The notes under the pieces: model-generated
The model's input: the letters and a program-made list of their open reading frames with translations, nothing else
Told to the model about the DNA's origin: nothing
The model's database searches: none
Program-made: the position numbers and the translations under genes
NCBI RefSeq assembly: GCF_000227135.1
Contig: NC_018262.1
Span: forward strand, 517,053-581,052
Length of the DNA: 64,000 nt
Source: Leishmania donovani
Taxonomy: Eukaryota; Euglenozoa; Kinetoplastea; Trypanosomatida; Trypanosomatidae
Direction of reading: 5' to 3'
Part shown: positions 29,827 to 39,072 of the stretch, piece after piece
Layout: every line of letters begins with the position of its first letter
How positions within the stretch are numbered: position 1 is the first letter of the stretch

Positions 29827-32370
29827 ATGTCTTCTCGATGGCCTTCATCTCTCCTCAACGCCACCAACAAGCGGCTCACGGAACGCATTGAGCAGCTGAC
29901 GCTTGACCTCGACACCAAACGCAACTCTGTCGCGGAGCAGCGCGAGGTTGTAGCGCTTCTCAAAAAACATCAGCATGAAGCTCAGCAGCAAGTCAAGACC
30001 ACTGCAGAGGCGCTAGAGCGCGAGCGGGCTGCCGTTGAAAACGATGAGGGCAAACTCAAACAGCTCCAACTAGAAGCTGAGGCGGATGCGCGACGAGCGC
30101 GCCAGTCAAAAGAGGCGGAAACACAGCTCTCTCAAGCCGTCTCCGCTTTGGAGTCGACTTTGGATCAGCGCTGCCGTGCTTTGAGTGGGCAACGAGAGAT
30201 CGCCGTGGAGATTGAGGAGGAGGCAAGGAAACTGGTATCGGCGCATCTCAGCCGCCAGCGCGTGGGGGATGAGTTGGCTGATGCACAGCGCGAGCTTTCA
30301 TCGACCGTGTGGGCCACGCTCGGTCGCCTCAACGATCAAGTTCGTGTCGCCACGCGGCGCTTGGAGGAGGTGCGAGGCGAGCGCCTTCATGCACTGCAGG
30401 AGGTCGACGCCATGCATCTCGCTTTGCGGCATGCTGTTAAGGATCAGGCGGAGAGCTTGCGAGCACTGGAGCTAGTTTACGTGCAGACTTCCCATCTAGA
30501 TGCGCAGGTGCTGGCAAATGCCAAATCCATGGAGGTTCTGGTAGCGGCTGCCCGCGAGAGGAAGAAGCTCCGCGGTGAGCTGCAAGCCACGCTGGAGCGG
30601 CTCCGCGGGGATAACCAGCGCCAAGCACTCGCCCACGATCTTAAACGCGAGCGGTACGACAAGCAAGTCCATGCGCTCCAAAAGGCCGTCGCCGCCTTGA
30701 GAGAGGACGAAGAGCACTCAGTGATCTCAAGACGCTGCGAGCAGGCCGAGGTGCAGCAGCTTTGTCAACAACGTCGAGAGCTCGAGCACGTCATCCTCTT
30801 GTGCGAGGAGAAGAGGCAGCTGCTGGCACAGAAGCAGGCGCGTCGTGCTGCGCTGGAGGGCGCTCGTGCGCTGATGCAGCGTCAGGAGTCGACCGGGCAG
30901 CCGTCACCAGAGGCGCTGCGTGACATGTTCCTGGCCTTTGAGCAGCAGGAATCGCTACTGGAAGACCGTGTGGAGCGCACCTGTGCGAAGCTCACCGGGG
31001 CAATTCAGACTTTCATGGACGAGGGTCGAAGGGGCGAGCACTTCAACGCTGCGGTAGCTGATAAGATGAAGGCCAAATTGTCCCTTGCCTCGGACCAGGA
31101 AGCCTCAGAAGGTCACGTACAACTTCTTAGAGAGAGAGGAAGCAAGCTTGAGGAGGCACTGGCGGAGCGGCAGGCATTGCTCTCCTCGATGCAGGCATTG
31201 ACGTTGGAGCAGCGCGCTCAGCGTCAGGCCTCCTGGCTGCGCGAAATCGAGCAACTACGCGGCACCCTTCTGCGCGTGCAGCGAGATCATCAGCAGCTGC
31301 TACATGACACCGCGACGCTTCGCAGTAGCTGGCATCACACGCGCAAAACATTGGAGGAGAAGGGCATGTCACAGGGAAAGGTGCTGAGCGACTTGCGTCT
31401 GCTTGAGGCAGAAGTGTCCCGGCTGGACCAAGAGATGACAGTCACTCTGGAGGAACACAATAGCCGGTTGCTCCAGCACGAACAGGCAGGAGTGACACTG
31501 CAATCATTGATGAGGGCGGCCGACGCGCAGGTTGATGCGCTCAAGGAGGCGGCAGGCGCCGAGGCGTACATTCGAGCTGAGGTGCAGATTGTGGAGGAGC
31601 GGATTCAGGCCGATATGCAAGGCGCCCTTGTTGAGCTGCACCTCAACGAGAACGAAGTGCACGAGCTGAGCGAGGATTTGCAACGGCATCGGAGGCAGCT
31701 GAATCTTCTTCGCCTCCGCTACGAGGAGGCGGTGACGTCGATGGCTCGCGCAGCGCAGAAGCCGCTGAATGAGAAGGAAGGAGGGGGCATCTCACTACCT
31801 CTGCTCAACAGCGAGAGCGACACTTGCACTCCAGAGGCGGTGCACGCCCATCTATTGCTGCGTCGCTCCTATGAGCGAGAGCAGCTCATGCAACGCGGCA
31901 ACTACCTCGATCTTCGCTTGGTAGCGCTGGATAAGGAAACAGGCACCCTGCGGCACATGCTGGATGGGTTGCGCTCCTCTCGTCGCGTCACATCGGAACA
32001 TGTCAACGCTCTGGGCGAGCTCTCCTCGGCAGCGAAAGAGGCTGGAGCTTCCTCGATCAAAAACTGCAGCTCACAACTGGGACCTTCGGCTCCTTCGTGT
32101 CCCACTGCGCTTGTTAAAAAGCAGCTGCTGAGTAGTGCTGAAGCGAGCGAACACTACTGGAGGGCGGAGCTGCAGCTACTAGATGAGACTTTAGCTGCTA
32201 TGAGTCAACAGCGTGATGACTCGCGGGTGCGGCTGCACGAGATGCGCGCGACGCTGAAGGAATTGCAGGACACTGAGAGGCAGAAGCGCATGCAAGTGCA
32301 GAAGCTCCGTGAGAGTGTTCAGCGTTCTCGTAAGCTGGCTAACGTTGTGAGCGTGAAGTGCAGCAGGTAA
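29827..32370 (+). CDS. CCDC39/FAP59-like axonemal coiled-coil protein
   Basis: Protein of 847 aa, almost entirely heptad-patterned coiled coil with only short breaks (near residues 355-370 and 645-670). In the last quarter, LRLRYEEAVTSM, a non-helical spacer, then SYEREQLMQRGNYLDLRL, ALDKETGTLRHMLDGLRSS match in order and spacing the conserved C-terminal block of CCDC39 (KNRYE... QEKEELQREGDCLDAKI... LENTLQVLNS in human). The N-terminus TNKRLTERIEQLTLDLDTKR also fits. CCDC39 pairs with CCDC40 as the 96-nm ruler that positions inner arm dyneins and the nexin-dynein regulatory complex on axonemal doublets; human CCDC39 is 941 aa. A flagellar axoneme location is therefore likely. Coiled coils align easily by chance, so a reciprocal search would be decisive; the ordered C-terminal block is why I favour this identity. 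Confidence 0.72.
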   Translation: MSSRWPSSLLNATNKRLTERIEQLTLDLDTKRNSVAEQREVVALLKKHQHEAQQQVKTTAEALERERAAVENDEGKLKQLQLEAEADARRARQSKEAETQLSQAVSALESTLDQRCRALSGQREIAVEIEEEARKLVSAHLSRQRVGDELADAQRELSSTVWATLGRLNDQVRVATRRLEEVRGERLHALQEVDAMHLALRHAVKDQAESLRALELVYVQTSHLDAQVLANAKSMEVLVAAARERKKLRGELQATLERLRGDNQRQALAHDLKRERYDKQVHALQKAVAALREDEEHSVISRRCEQAEVQQLCQQRRELEHVILLCEEKRQLLAQKQARRAALEGARALMQRQESTGQPSPEALRDMFLAFEQQESLLEDRVERTCAKLTGAIQTFMDEGRRGEHFNAAVADKMKAKLSLASDQEASEGHVQLLRERGSKLEEALAERQALLSSMQALTLEQRAQRQASWLREIEQLRGTLLRVQRDHQQLLHDTATLRSSWHHTRKTLEEKGMSQGKVLSDLRLLEAEVSRLDQEMTVTLEEHNSRLLQHEQAGVTLQSLMRAADAQVDALKEAAGAEAYIRAEVQIVEERIQADMQGALVELHLNENEVHELSEDLQRHRRQLNLLRLRYEEAVTSMARAAQKPLNEKEGGGISLPLLNSESDTCTPEAVHAHLLLRRSYEREQLMQRGNYLDLRLVALDKETGTLRHMLDGLRSSRRVTSEHVNALGELSSAAKEAGASSIKNCSSQLGPSAPSCPTALVKKQLLSSAEASEHYWRAELQLLDETLAAMSQQRDDSRVRLHEMRATLKELQDTERQKRMQVQKLRESVQRSRKLANVVSVKCSR

Positions 32371-33189
32371 CTGATCCGTTTCTGTGCACATGAGTACATC
32401 GCGTTCCTCTGCTGCTTTTCTTGCGCTGTCGCCTCTGGGTAAGGAGCGCTGCACACTCTTAGTGCAGGACAGCACTCTCAAGTGACTCTTTCGTTGTTTT
32501 TCCTTTTTCCATTTTCTCCCTCCGTGCCTCTCTCTTGCTCGGCGCGCTGTCGCGTGGCTCTCCTCGCTTTGGCATTTCGGGAGGTCCCGCGCAGTGGCTC
32601 CGAAAAAGCAGAGGAAGCGAGTTCTGCGTTTCATGTGCGCGCCTTGAGCAAATCTCTGCGCTGCCGGTTCCGCTTGTGCACGGCCACTAGCGGAAATGAG
32701 ACGCCGAGGGATGGGGGGATACTTAAAGACCACTGTGCACACACTTAATACACGGCAGGCCAAAGAGAAAGCATGACTCTTTGGGAGGATGCAAGATCAC
32801 AGAGACCTAAAATGGAGGACGCACGTCTTATATCGGCTCTTGCAAGACGGCTTTTCACTTCGCTTAGAAGCGCTTGATGAGTACCCTCACACTTACACAA
32901 ACGCCTTGCCTCTGTCTTCCGTTGCATTCCGGGTTTTGCCAAAGCCGCCTGCTTTCTTTTTTGCTTCTTTCATCACGGCTCACACGGAGCTCGTGCTGCA
33001 AATAAGCAAGCAAAAAGCTCCGTACAGCTCACACAATCGATATTTATCCCTCTAGCATAGGTGGGCTGCTTTCTCTGCGACTCGCATATACACAGTATCC
33101 CATCCACATAAGTCTCGACTCGAAGCAGTGACCGATATCCCTGCCTTCTTTCGTCCTTCACAGCACTTATCTACGGCCACATAGCAGGG
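32371..33189. other. Spacer before Trx-Grx gene
   Basis: Non-coding; pyrimidine tract and AG at 33162-33163 before the next gene. Confidence 0.65.
33141..33163 (+). promoter_or_regulatory. Predicted spliced-leader acceptor, Trx-Grx gene
   Basis: CT-rich tract ending in CCTTCACAG, 26 nt before the ATG at 33190. Confidence 0.62.
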
Positions 33190-33876
33190 ATGCTCAAGGT
33201 CAGCTCGAAAGAGCACTACGCTGAGATCAAGAAGAAGGCCGAAGGCTCGTTGGGGCTTGTCGTACACTTTAGCGCCACCTGGTGTGAGCCCTGCACTGCC
33301 GTCAATGAACACCTTATCAAGCAAGCTGCCGAGTACGGCGACAACGTTGTCTTTGCTGAGGTAGATTGCGGCGAATTGGGCGACGTGTGCGAGGCGGAGG
33401 GGGTGGAGTCGGTTCCATTCGTCGCGTACTTCCGCACCCCGCTTGTCGGCGATGACCGTCGCGTCGAGCGCGTGGCGGATGTAGCTGGCGCAAAGTTCGA
33501 CCAGATCGACATGAACACTCACTCCCTGTTTGGCGAGAAGGGTGGCAACGGGGTTCAGCAGAAGGACTTTGCCACAGTGGACGATTACCTGCACTACCTC
33601 ACGAAGCGGCCTGGGGTGGTAATGTTCATCACCGGCACGCCATCCCGTCCGCGCTGCGGCTTTACTGGTCGGCTGTGTGAGCTGGTGCATCAGCTTGGCG
33701 TCCCCTTCATCTACTACGACGTCATGACGAGCGACGCGGTGTGCGAGCGCCTCAAGATATACGCCAACTGGCCGACGTATCCGCAGGTATACGTAGACGG
33801 TGAACTGATCGGTGGGTGGGACATCTGCCGTGAGCTGAACGACGAGGGCGAACTGAAGTCGACTTTAAAGCGCTGA
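33190..33876 (+). CDS. Thioredoxin-monothiol glutaredoxin fusion, Grx3/PICOT-like
   Basis: Protein of 228 aa. The N-terminal thioredoxin domain (about 1-105) has a full dithiol site, WCEPC with C32 and C35, and the cis-Pro segment VESVPFVAYF. The C-terminal monothiol glutaredoxin domain (about 130-228) has the single active Cys156 in RCGFTG, WPTYPQVYVDGELIGGWDI with the GSH-binding TYPQ cis-Pro, and a final DEGELKSTL helix. Multidomain monothiol glutaredoxins bind a glutathione-ligated 2Fe-2S cluster and serve cytosolic iron and Fe-S trafficking. No targeting sequence, so cytosolic or nuclear. Two differences from yeast and human relatives: the monothiol site is CGFT instead of CGFS, and the Trx domain keeps both Cys where most Grx3/PICOT proteins have lost one. 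In trypanosomatids trypanothione could stand in for glutathione. Confidence 0.9.
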   Translation: MLKVSSKEHYAEIKKKAEGSLGLVVHFSATWCEPCTAVNEHLIKQAAEYGDNVVFAEVDCGELGDVCEAEGVESVPFVAYFRTPLVGDDRRVERVADVAGAKFDQIDMNTHSLFGEKGGNGVQQKDFATVDDYLHYLTKRPGVVMFITGTPSRPRCGFTGRLCELVHQLGVPFIYYDVMTSDAVCERLKIYANWPTYPQVYVDGELIGGWDICRELNDEGELKSTLKR

Positions 33877-34136
33877 GTACTCTACGAACCCTACTGATAC
33901 GAAAGCACAAACACGTGGGAGCGCCTCTGGCGTGGTGTGTAGAGACTTACCATGAGCAGAGCGCGGCGGCTGTTGAGTCGCCGCTAGGCCCAAGTCGATC
34001 TCTGTGAAGCCATCCCCCTCTGCATCCATCTCACTCAGTAGCTTGTCTTTTGCGGGTTCCTGTCTGCCGTTTTTCTTCCCTTTTGCCCGTGTTTTGTTAT
34101 TCCTGATAATGCGTGCCACTTCAACGTCGTATTAGG

Positions 34137-34650
34137 CTCCAGTACACCCGGTCTGTGTTGAGAGGCAAAGCAGCCACTCCTATCCCCTGCCAATGCCGAG
34201 CCACCTCCGACGCTGATGGGGTCAAGCACCTACGACGTGGCGAAGTCAGTGCGATGCATTGCTACTGATGCCGGCAGTCAGATCCTGGATGGCACTGCGT
34301 CGGAGCGACCTGCGGCAGCGAACACGCTTGTACGAATCCACACCATGAGCAGGGTGTCGACGCGACTCGAACGCATCTCACCCGGCCCACACACAGCCTA
34401 CTGGTGGGGAGCCTGAGTGCCACCGCGAGGGAGATGCAGCACGTGGCGGCCGGCATACTGTGAGCGGCTGCGAGGCGACCTGCGCAGCGGGTGGGTAACG
34501 CTCGAGCCAGGGGCCGTGCTCAGGTGGCTGAGTCGGCATTGCTGTACCACGTGTCTACAGCTGCGCTGCACCACGCGATGGGGCCAGTGACAGTCCGTAT
34601 CGCGCACGGCTCGACTCATGTTGAATGACAGAATGGACTCTTTGAAAGAA
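34137..34650 (-). mobile_element. SIDER-like degenerate retroposon, minus orientation
   Basis: 514-bp segment whose reverse complement is nearly identical to 42471-42984: one translated frame is identical over 66 codons, another differs at two. Read on the minus strand, an A-rich stretch follows the right end (sequence opposite 34065-34100), as expected of a retroposon tail. Size, A-rich end, intergenic position and dispersed near-identical copies fit Leishmania SIDER elements, short non-autonomous relatives of ingi/L1Tc retroposons. The SIDER 79-bp signature was not checked by alignment. Confidence 0.55.
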
Positions 34651-35043
34651 AAACACAACTGTGATCCCTTCCTTGTCTGCCATGTTTCATGCTGCCTTCG
34701 CGCGAACGTATGCTTTCAGTCGGCGAGGACGACTCTATCTCATACCCACATACATACACAGTCACTCGCACACTCCGCGGCGCACGTTGAGGAAGCAACC
34801 GCCAAAGACGAAAAGCACTAGCAGGGCAGATTCACTAGACCCGTGTCTCGTGCTGTTGCCCTTGCTTCTAGCTTCTTGTCTTCGGTGGAGACTTGCGTTT
34901 CGCTTTGACATCGATGAACAAGACGCGAGAGGGCTCTCCATTTACAGTTTTCTTGCTGGACAGCGTTGTTGATCTGACCTCCGCCCACCTGCCTTCCCTT
35001 CTTTTTTGGTAAGCGTCGCTTCGGAAGTGTCCTTTTTGGCGCT

Positions 35044-35086
35044 ACTCCTCTTTTTCTTCCGTTTTGTAGTTTTGTTTGTTCTCTAG
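35044..35086 (+). promoter_or_regulatory. Predicted spliced-leader acceptor, Msp1-like gene
   Basis: T-rich tract with AG options at 35068-35069 and 35085-35086, 23 and 6 nt before the ATG at 35093. Confidence 0.5.
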
Positions 35087-35092
35087 AGTCAG

Positions 35093-36178
35093 ATGATGGC
35101 AATAGCGCGCGGCATGCCGGCAACCACCGCTGTGCAAGCAAACGTGATGTCTAGGGTGGGCCGCACAGTTCTCGGCTGGCTGGAAAAGTTGAAGGACTCC
35201 ATCGCTGACACACCGCTTTACTTCTGGGTTTACATAGGGGCACTAGTGTGGATCACTCGGCAGCTCACAAATCGCACCAGCAAGGCAACTCGCCGCATTA
35301 CCGTCGCTGGGAGGCAGGTGCACCTGAACGAGGCCGAAGCCCAAATGGCCTCCAACGTGGTGGACATTGACAAGATCGACGTTGACTTTAGCGACGTGGG
35401 CGGGCTGGACGACGTGAAGGATGCCCTGACAGAGCACATCAAGTGGCCTTTTCAGCACCAAGAGCTCTTTAGCGGCAAGACGGTACGATCCCATCCGAAG
35501 GGCGTGCTGCTGTACGGCCCTCCTGGCACTGGCAAAACTCTCCTGGCTCGCGCGCTCGCCAAGGAGCTGGGTTGCTCTTTCATTAACGTCAACACGGAAT
35601 CTATCTTCTCCAAGTGGGTCGGCGACACGGAGCGCAACGCGGCTGCCGTCTTCACCTTGGCAGCCAAGATATCTCCGTGCGTCATCTTCGTGGACGAGAT
35701 CGACTCACTACTCAGTAGCCGTAGTGCCATGGATGCAACGCCGCACATGCACGCCAAGACGATCTTCATGACGCACTGGGACGGCCTCGAGAAGGACAGC
35801 GACGCCCGCATAATTGTCGTCGGCGCCACGAACCGCCGCTTCACCATCGACGACGCCATTCGCCGTCGTCTTCCGCTGCAGCTGGAGGTGCCGCCACCCG
35901 ATGCGAAGGCACGGGAGAAGATTCTCAGCATCCTCCTCGCTCATGACCTGGAGTACAACCCGAAAAAGGAAGGTCTCATTCGATATGTAGCGCTCAAGAC
36001 GGCGGAATACACCGGCTCTGACCTGTCGGAGTTGTGCAAAGCCGCGGCCCTCATGCCGCTACGTGAGATGGAGTCAATGAAGGTCGGTGGTGCTTCCTCT
36101 GCCGCGCCAGAGAAGGTCCCGCCGCTAACACAGCAGCACTTTGACAAGGCCATGGAGCGGGTAAAGGCCTCCAAGTGA
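35093..36178 (+). CDS. Msp1/ATAD1-like AAA ATPase, membrane-anchored
   Basis: AAA ATPase of 361 aa, the size of yeast Msp1 and human ATAD1, which extract mislocalised tail-anchored proteins from the mitochondrial outer membrane and peroxisomes. One N-terminal hydrophobic segment at about residues 42-56 (LYFWVYIGALVWITR), then DVDFSDVGGLDDVKDAL, the usual start of the AAA module. Walker A GPPGTGKT at 142-149; pore-loop sequence IFSKWVGDTE; Walker B CVIFVDEID; sensor-1 VVGATNR; arginine-finger segment AIRRRLP; sensor-2 helix TGSDLSELCKAAALMP. Every catalytic motif is intact. In this organism both mitochondrion and glycosomes are possible sites. Two adjacent ATGs (35093 and 35096) and Met8 and Met19 are alternative starts; the anchor is kept in all. 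Confidence 0.9.
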   Translation: MMAIARGMPATTAVQANVMSRVGRTVLGWLEKLKDSIADTPLYFWVYIGALVWITRQLTNRTSKATRRITVAGRQVHLNEAEAQMASNVVDIDKIDVDFSDVGGLDDVKDALTEHIKWPFQHQELFSGKTVRSHPKGVLLYGPPGTGKTLLARALAKELGCSFINVNTESIFSKWVGDTERNAAAVFTLAAKISPCVIFVDEIDSLLSSRSAMDATPHMHAKTIFMTHWDGLEKDSDARIIVVGATNRRFTIDDAIRRRLPLQLEVPPPDAKAREKILSILLAHDLEYNPKKEGLIRYVALKTAEYTGSDLSELCKAAALMPLREMESMKVGGASSAAPEKVPPLTQQHFDKAMERVKASK

Positions 36179-37345
36179 CGCAGCTTTAGGATCCTCAGTG
36201 GACGCAACCGAAAAACAAAGGGCAAAAGATGCTGGTGAGCGAGAGGGGCCCTATTTCTTGCGAATCAAAACACACACGGCAACTCTCTCCGTGTTACCCT
36301 CAAGAGAACGACCCTCGTCAAGCAGTGCTGGACCTTGCATCAACAGCGACAAGACACGACGTTGGGGACGCGGTCGGTGCCCTTCTTTTAAGTGTCGCAC
36401 ACCGTTCTTTCCGCCGTTTCTCGCGTGTTTTGTTCTCTCTTTTTTCTGGCCTCGGGTGTGAGCTGTGCGTTTTTTCCCTTCACGGTTCACTTAATTATTG
36501 TTTGTGCTTCTTTTCCTTGTCTGTGGTGTCGTGGTGTGGCGTCTCTGTCTGCGTCCTCGACGAGCTTGGGAGGAGCGGGTGCTCCTTAAAGGGAGAAAGG
36601 GGGATCAGTCAAAGAATGTGCAGCGAGGGAGCTTTGACAAGGCCTTGTATCTATCCCAACGTGTACGTTCCGTTTTGTTGTTGTTGTCTTGTCTCTCCGT
36701 AGCTCACTCACAGTGCGCGTTCGCCTGTGGTTGCGTGGGTGGTTGAAGTGCGTCTCTTTCTGTGTCACTGTGATACAACTGTGTGGTGCCCCACACAAAC
36801 AAGAGAAAGGACAGTGTGCACTCCTTCGTACCCCTCCTCAGCTGCATATCACAAGAGAAAACAAGGTGGGGAGGGTGGCGGATACCGTGAACTAATTTTC
36901 TTGATGTGGCAAGGAGGGACTGGATGTGCTCTAGGTTCACGTTGGACTCTCATAAAGCTGAGGTTTCCATCTCCTTTCTATCTTGCTTTTGCCATGTTCA
37001 TCTTTTCCAATCCGTATCTCACCGCCCTTTCTTTGCGTGCGCGTGTATTTTTGGTTCTGTCAGTGATGAGACACGCAGCAGTAGGCAGCGCTGAAAAAGA
37101 AGCGCTACCGCTCTTTGTCTTCTGTGCAGCAGGTTTGCAGTAACACATTCTCTGGAGTTCGCCGCGTCTTCCTTCGCAGAGAAATCGGATATTCGCTAGT
37201 GTTGAGGCCGTTGTAAGCTCTCCTCATCTGCTCATCTTCGCTTCACGGAAAGCTACAGTCGTTGTCTTTCAGAGGCATACATCCTTTTTTTTTCCTACTG
37301 ACTCTTAGGCTCTTTGCTGCTCACATCCGTCGGGGCAAGCATCTT
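36179..37345. other. Spacer before 358-aa orphan
   Basis: Non-coding, T/G-rich in the middle. An acceptor is at 37307-37308. No RNA gene or repeat recognised. Confidence 0.65.
37281..37308 (+). promoter_or_regulatory. Predicted spliced-leader acceptor, 358-aa orphan
   Basis: T-rich tract ending in GACTCTTAG, 38 nt before the ATG at 37346. It rules out a start further upstream in the same open frame. Confidence 0.62.
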
Positions 37346-38422
37346 ATGCAGGAGCTTGCGCAGCAGTTTGAGCAACAAGGCATTCGGTGCTCAGCAGACG
37401 CTCCGCAGCGGCTTTGGTGCTCGTTTTGCACCGCCTACCGGGAGGACTTGGCTAAATCTAATGACCGTCATAGTGAGCTGAAGGGCCGGGTTGGTGTGAA
37501 AGCGGAAGAGGGGGAGACCGAGACTCTCGATGAAGCAGCAAGTGCCGACTCCGATTTTGGTTCCTCACCTTCGACCCCAGGCCAGACTCGGGCCCGCCAC
37601 ACGAGCACTCCTTCGCCTTCGCTTTGCACATTAGAGGCCACTAAGGAGGCCGTTTTGGCCCACTGCGCAACACGTATCCACCTCTACCTCTACGAGTACC
37701 ATGTGCAAAACGGATTGCAGCACTGGTGCGGGGTTGAGTTGCATGGCTACCGTATGCTTCTCAGCCACCACTGTATCTACCCTTCCCGCATGTTCGGCGA
37801 CGGTCGCCTGCTGATGGATACCTCCATCTCCGGTGGGATGCTGCTCGGAGTGGACGTCTGTGGTGGAGTGAAGCTGTGGCCGCAGCATCAGTACACTGCC
37901 GTGGAGCTGATTCTTCCATCGGCGCTCAGCGGGGTTCGCGAAGTGCTGGTCCCCCCGGTGTCTATGTCGGGTGCGGAGGAGGAGAGCCAACGAGTGAGTG
38001 AGGCAGAGAGCGGCAAGCAACGTGCGTCGTCCCCGCCTCTGCCGAGAAACCTGCCAGGGAGCCGCGTCGTTCGCATCATCCACGAGGCTTCGGAGATCCC
38101 AGCGGAGGTGGCGAGCTCCTACAACAGCGCCTTGAATGGGTCGCGGAGGAAGGGCAGTAAAGCTATGCGGTCTCTCGATCGAGGCCCTGCTGGCAGGTCT
38201 GGTGGCCGTGTGAGCTCAAGCATTGTACCGCGGTACTTTGATGAGTTCCACAGGCTGCGTAGCCAGCGAGTCATGGAGGGGTCTCTCGAAACGGTACTGG
38301 AGGCTACCAACGCATCCATCATTGGCGAGGCTCGCCTGCGCAGGCAGCGCCGTCGCTACGCAGTGAAGCACAACAAGACTATTTTCACCAAGGGGAAGAC
38401 TGCGTCCGGCGATGAGCAGTAA
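37346..38422 (+). CDS. Orphan protein, 358 aa
   Basis: Not recognised. The frame is open to 37262 without an ATG; 37346 is the first ATG and follows a splice acceptor. Three regions: N-terminal MQELAQQFEQQG helix and a Cys pair in RLWCSFCTAY (CxxC); a Ser/Glu-rich linker at about residues 45-95; then a denser, probably folded core, CATRIHLYLYEYHVQNGL, WCGVELHGYRMLLSHHCI, LLGVDVCGGVKLWPQHQY, where His and Cys are frequent. The C-terminus is strongly basic (GEARLRRQRRRYAVKHNKT), which would suit RNA or ribosome contact, though this is only a suggestion. The gene density and codon use are those of a real Leishmania gene. Confidence 0.75.
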   Translation: MQELAQQFEQQGIRCSADAPQRLWCSFCTAYREDLAKSNDRHSELKGRVGVKAEEGETETLDEAASADSDFGSSPSTPGQTRARHTSTPSPSLCTLEATKEAVLAHCATRIHLYLYEYHVQNGLQHWCGVELHGYRMLLSHHCIYPSRMFGDGRLLMDTSISGGMLLGVDVCGGVKLWPQHQYTAVELILPSALSGVREVLVPPVSMSGAEEESQRVSEAESGKQRASSPPLPRNLPGSRVVRIIHEASEIPAEVASSYNSALNGSRRKGSKAMRSLDRGPAGRSGGRVSSSIVPRYFDEFHRLRSQRVMEGSLETVLEATNASIIGEARLRRQRRRYAVKHNKTIFTKGKTASGDEQ

Positions 38423-39072
38423 TTGTCGGTTTCTACGCCTGCGTGTGTCTGTCTACGCGTGTGCGCTGGTCTACGCTTGGCGCACATCATGTCGCGAGCT
38501 TGCAGAAGATGGTGTGCGGCGCGCCAGCTGAATACACTTCTGCTCCGAAAAAAGCGATAAGGAAAATAAGCGTGTGCTCGTGGCTTGGCCGCGCTTGCAG
38601 CAGCAAGCGGAACAAGCGAGAGAGAGGGCCTTGAAAAGGGTACTGTCGCGCTGGAGAAGCTGCCTGGCATCGCAGTGGGTTGTACTGGAAAGTGAGTACG
38701 TGCATCGTAGAGGGGGGAGGGGGCTATTCTCTTTCCTCTCTTTCTAACCACTCTGTGTGTCCGTGCCGCTGTCTCTGGACTGCGCCTTCTTCTCACGGCT
38801 TTTCCATGTCTCTCACTGCCTCCTTTATCCATCACCGTGGTGCTCGTTCTTCTCGACACCCACGCGTTCATGGCATACTCGGCTTGATTGCATGTGTTTG
38901 TGCGACACTATTAAACACGGAGCTGGAAAGAGGAAGGGTGGTGACGGAGGTGTGGTCGATTTGTTCCATCCTTTCTGTCTCTCGCACTCTGGTCTCTCCG
39001 TTTCGCGGCTTCTTCCCCTTCCTCTCCTGGCCGTGCTCTCCCGTTCCTTGACATTTGTGGGCAGGAATAAGC
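38423..39072. other. Spacer before AlkB-like gene
   Basis: Non-coding; pyrimidine-rich in the last 70 nt. Nothing else seen. Confidence 0.65.
39008..39064 (+). promoter_or_regulatory. Predicted spliced-leader acceptor, AlkB-like gene
   Basis: CT-rich tract followed by GTGGGCAG with AG at 39063-39064, 8 nt before the ATG at 39073; this sets the start. Confidence 0.55.

Larger units (their letters stand above)
33877..35092. other. Spacer carrying a minus-strand SIDER-like element
   Basis: The repeat at 34137-34650 fills about 40% of the spacer (separate entry). The remainder is ordinary, with pyrimidine tracts before the Msp1-like gene. Confidence 0.65.
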
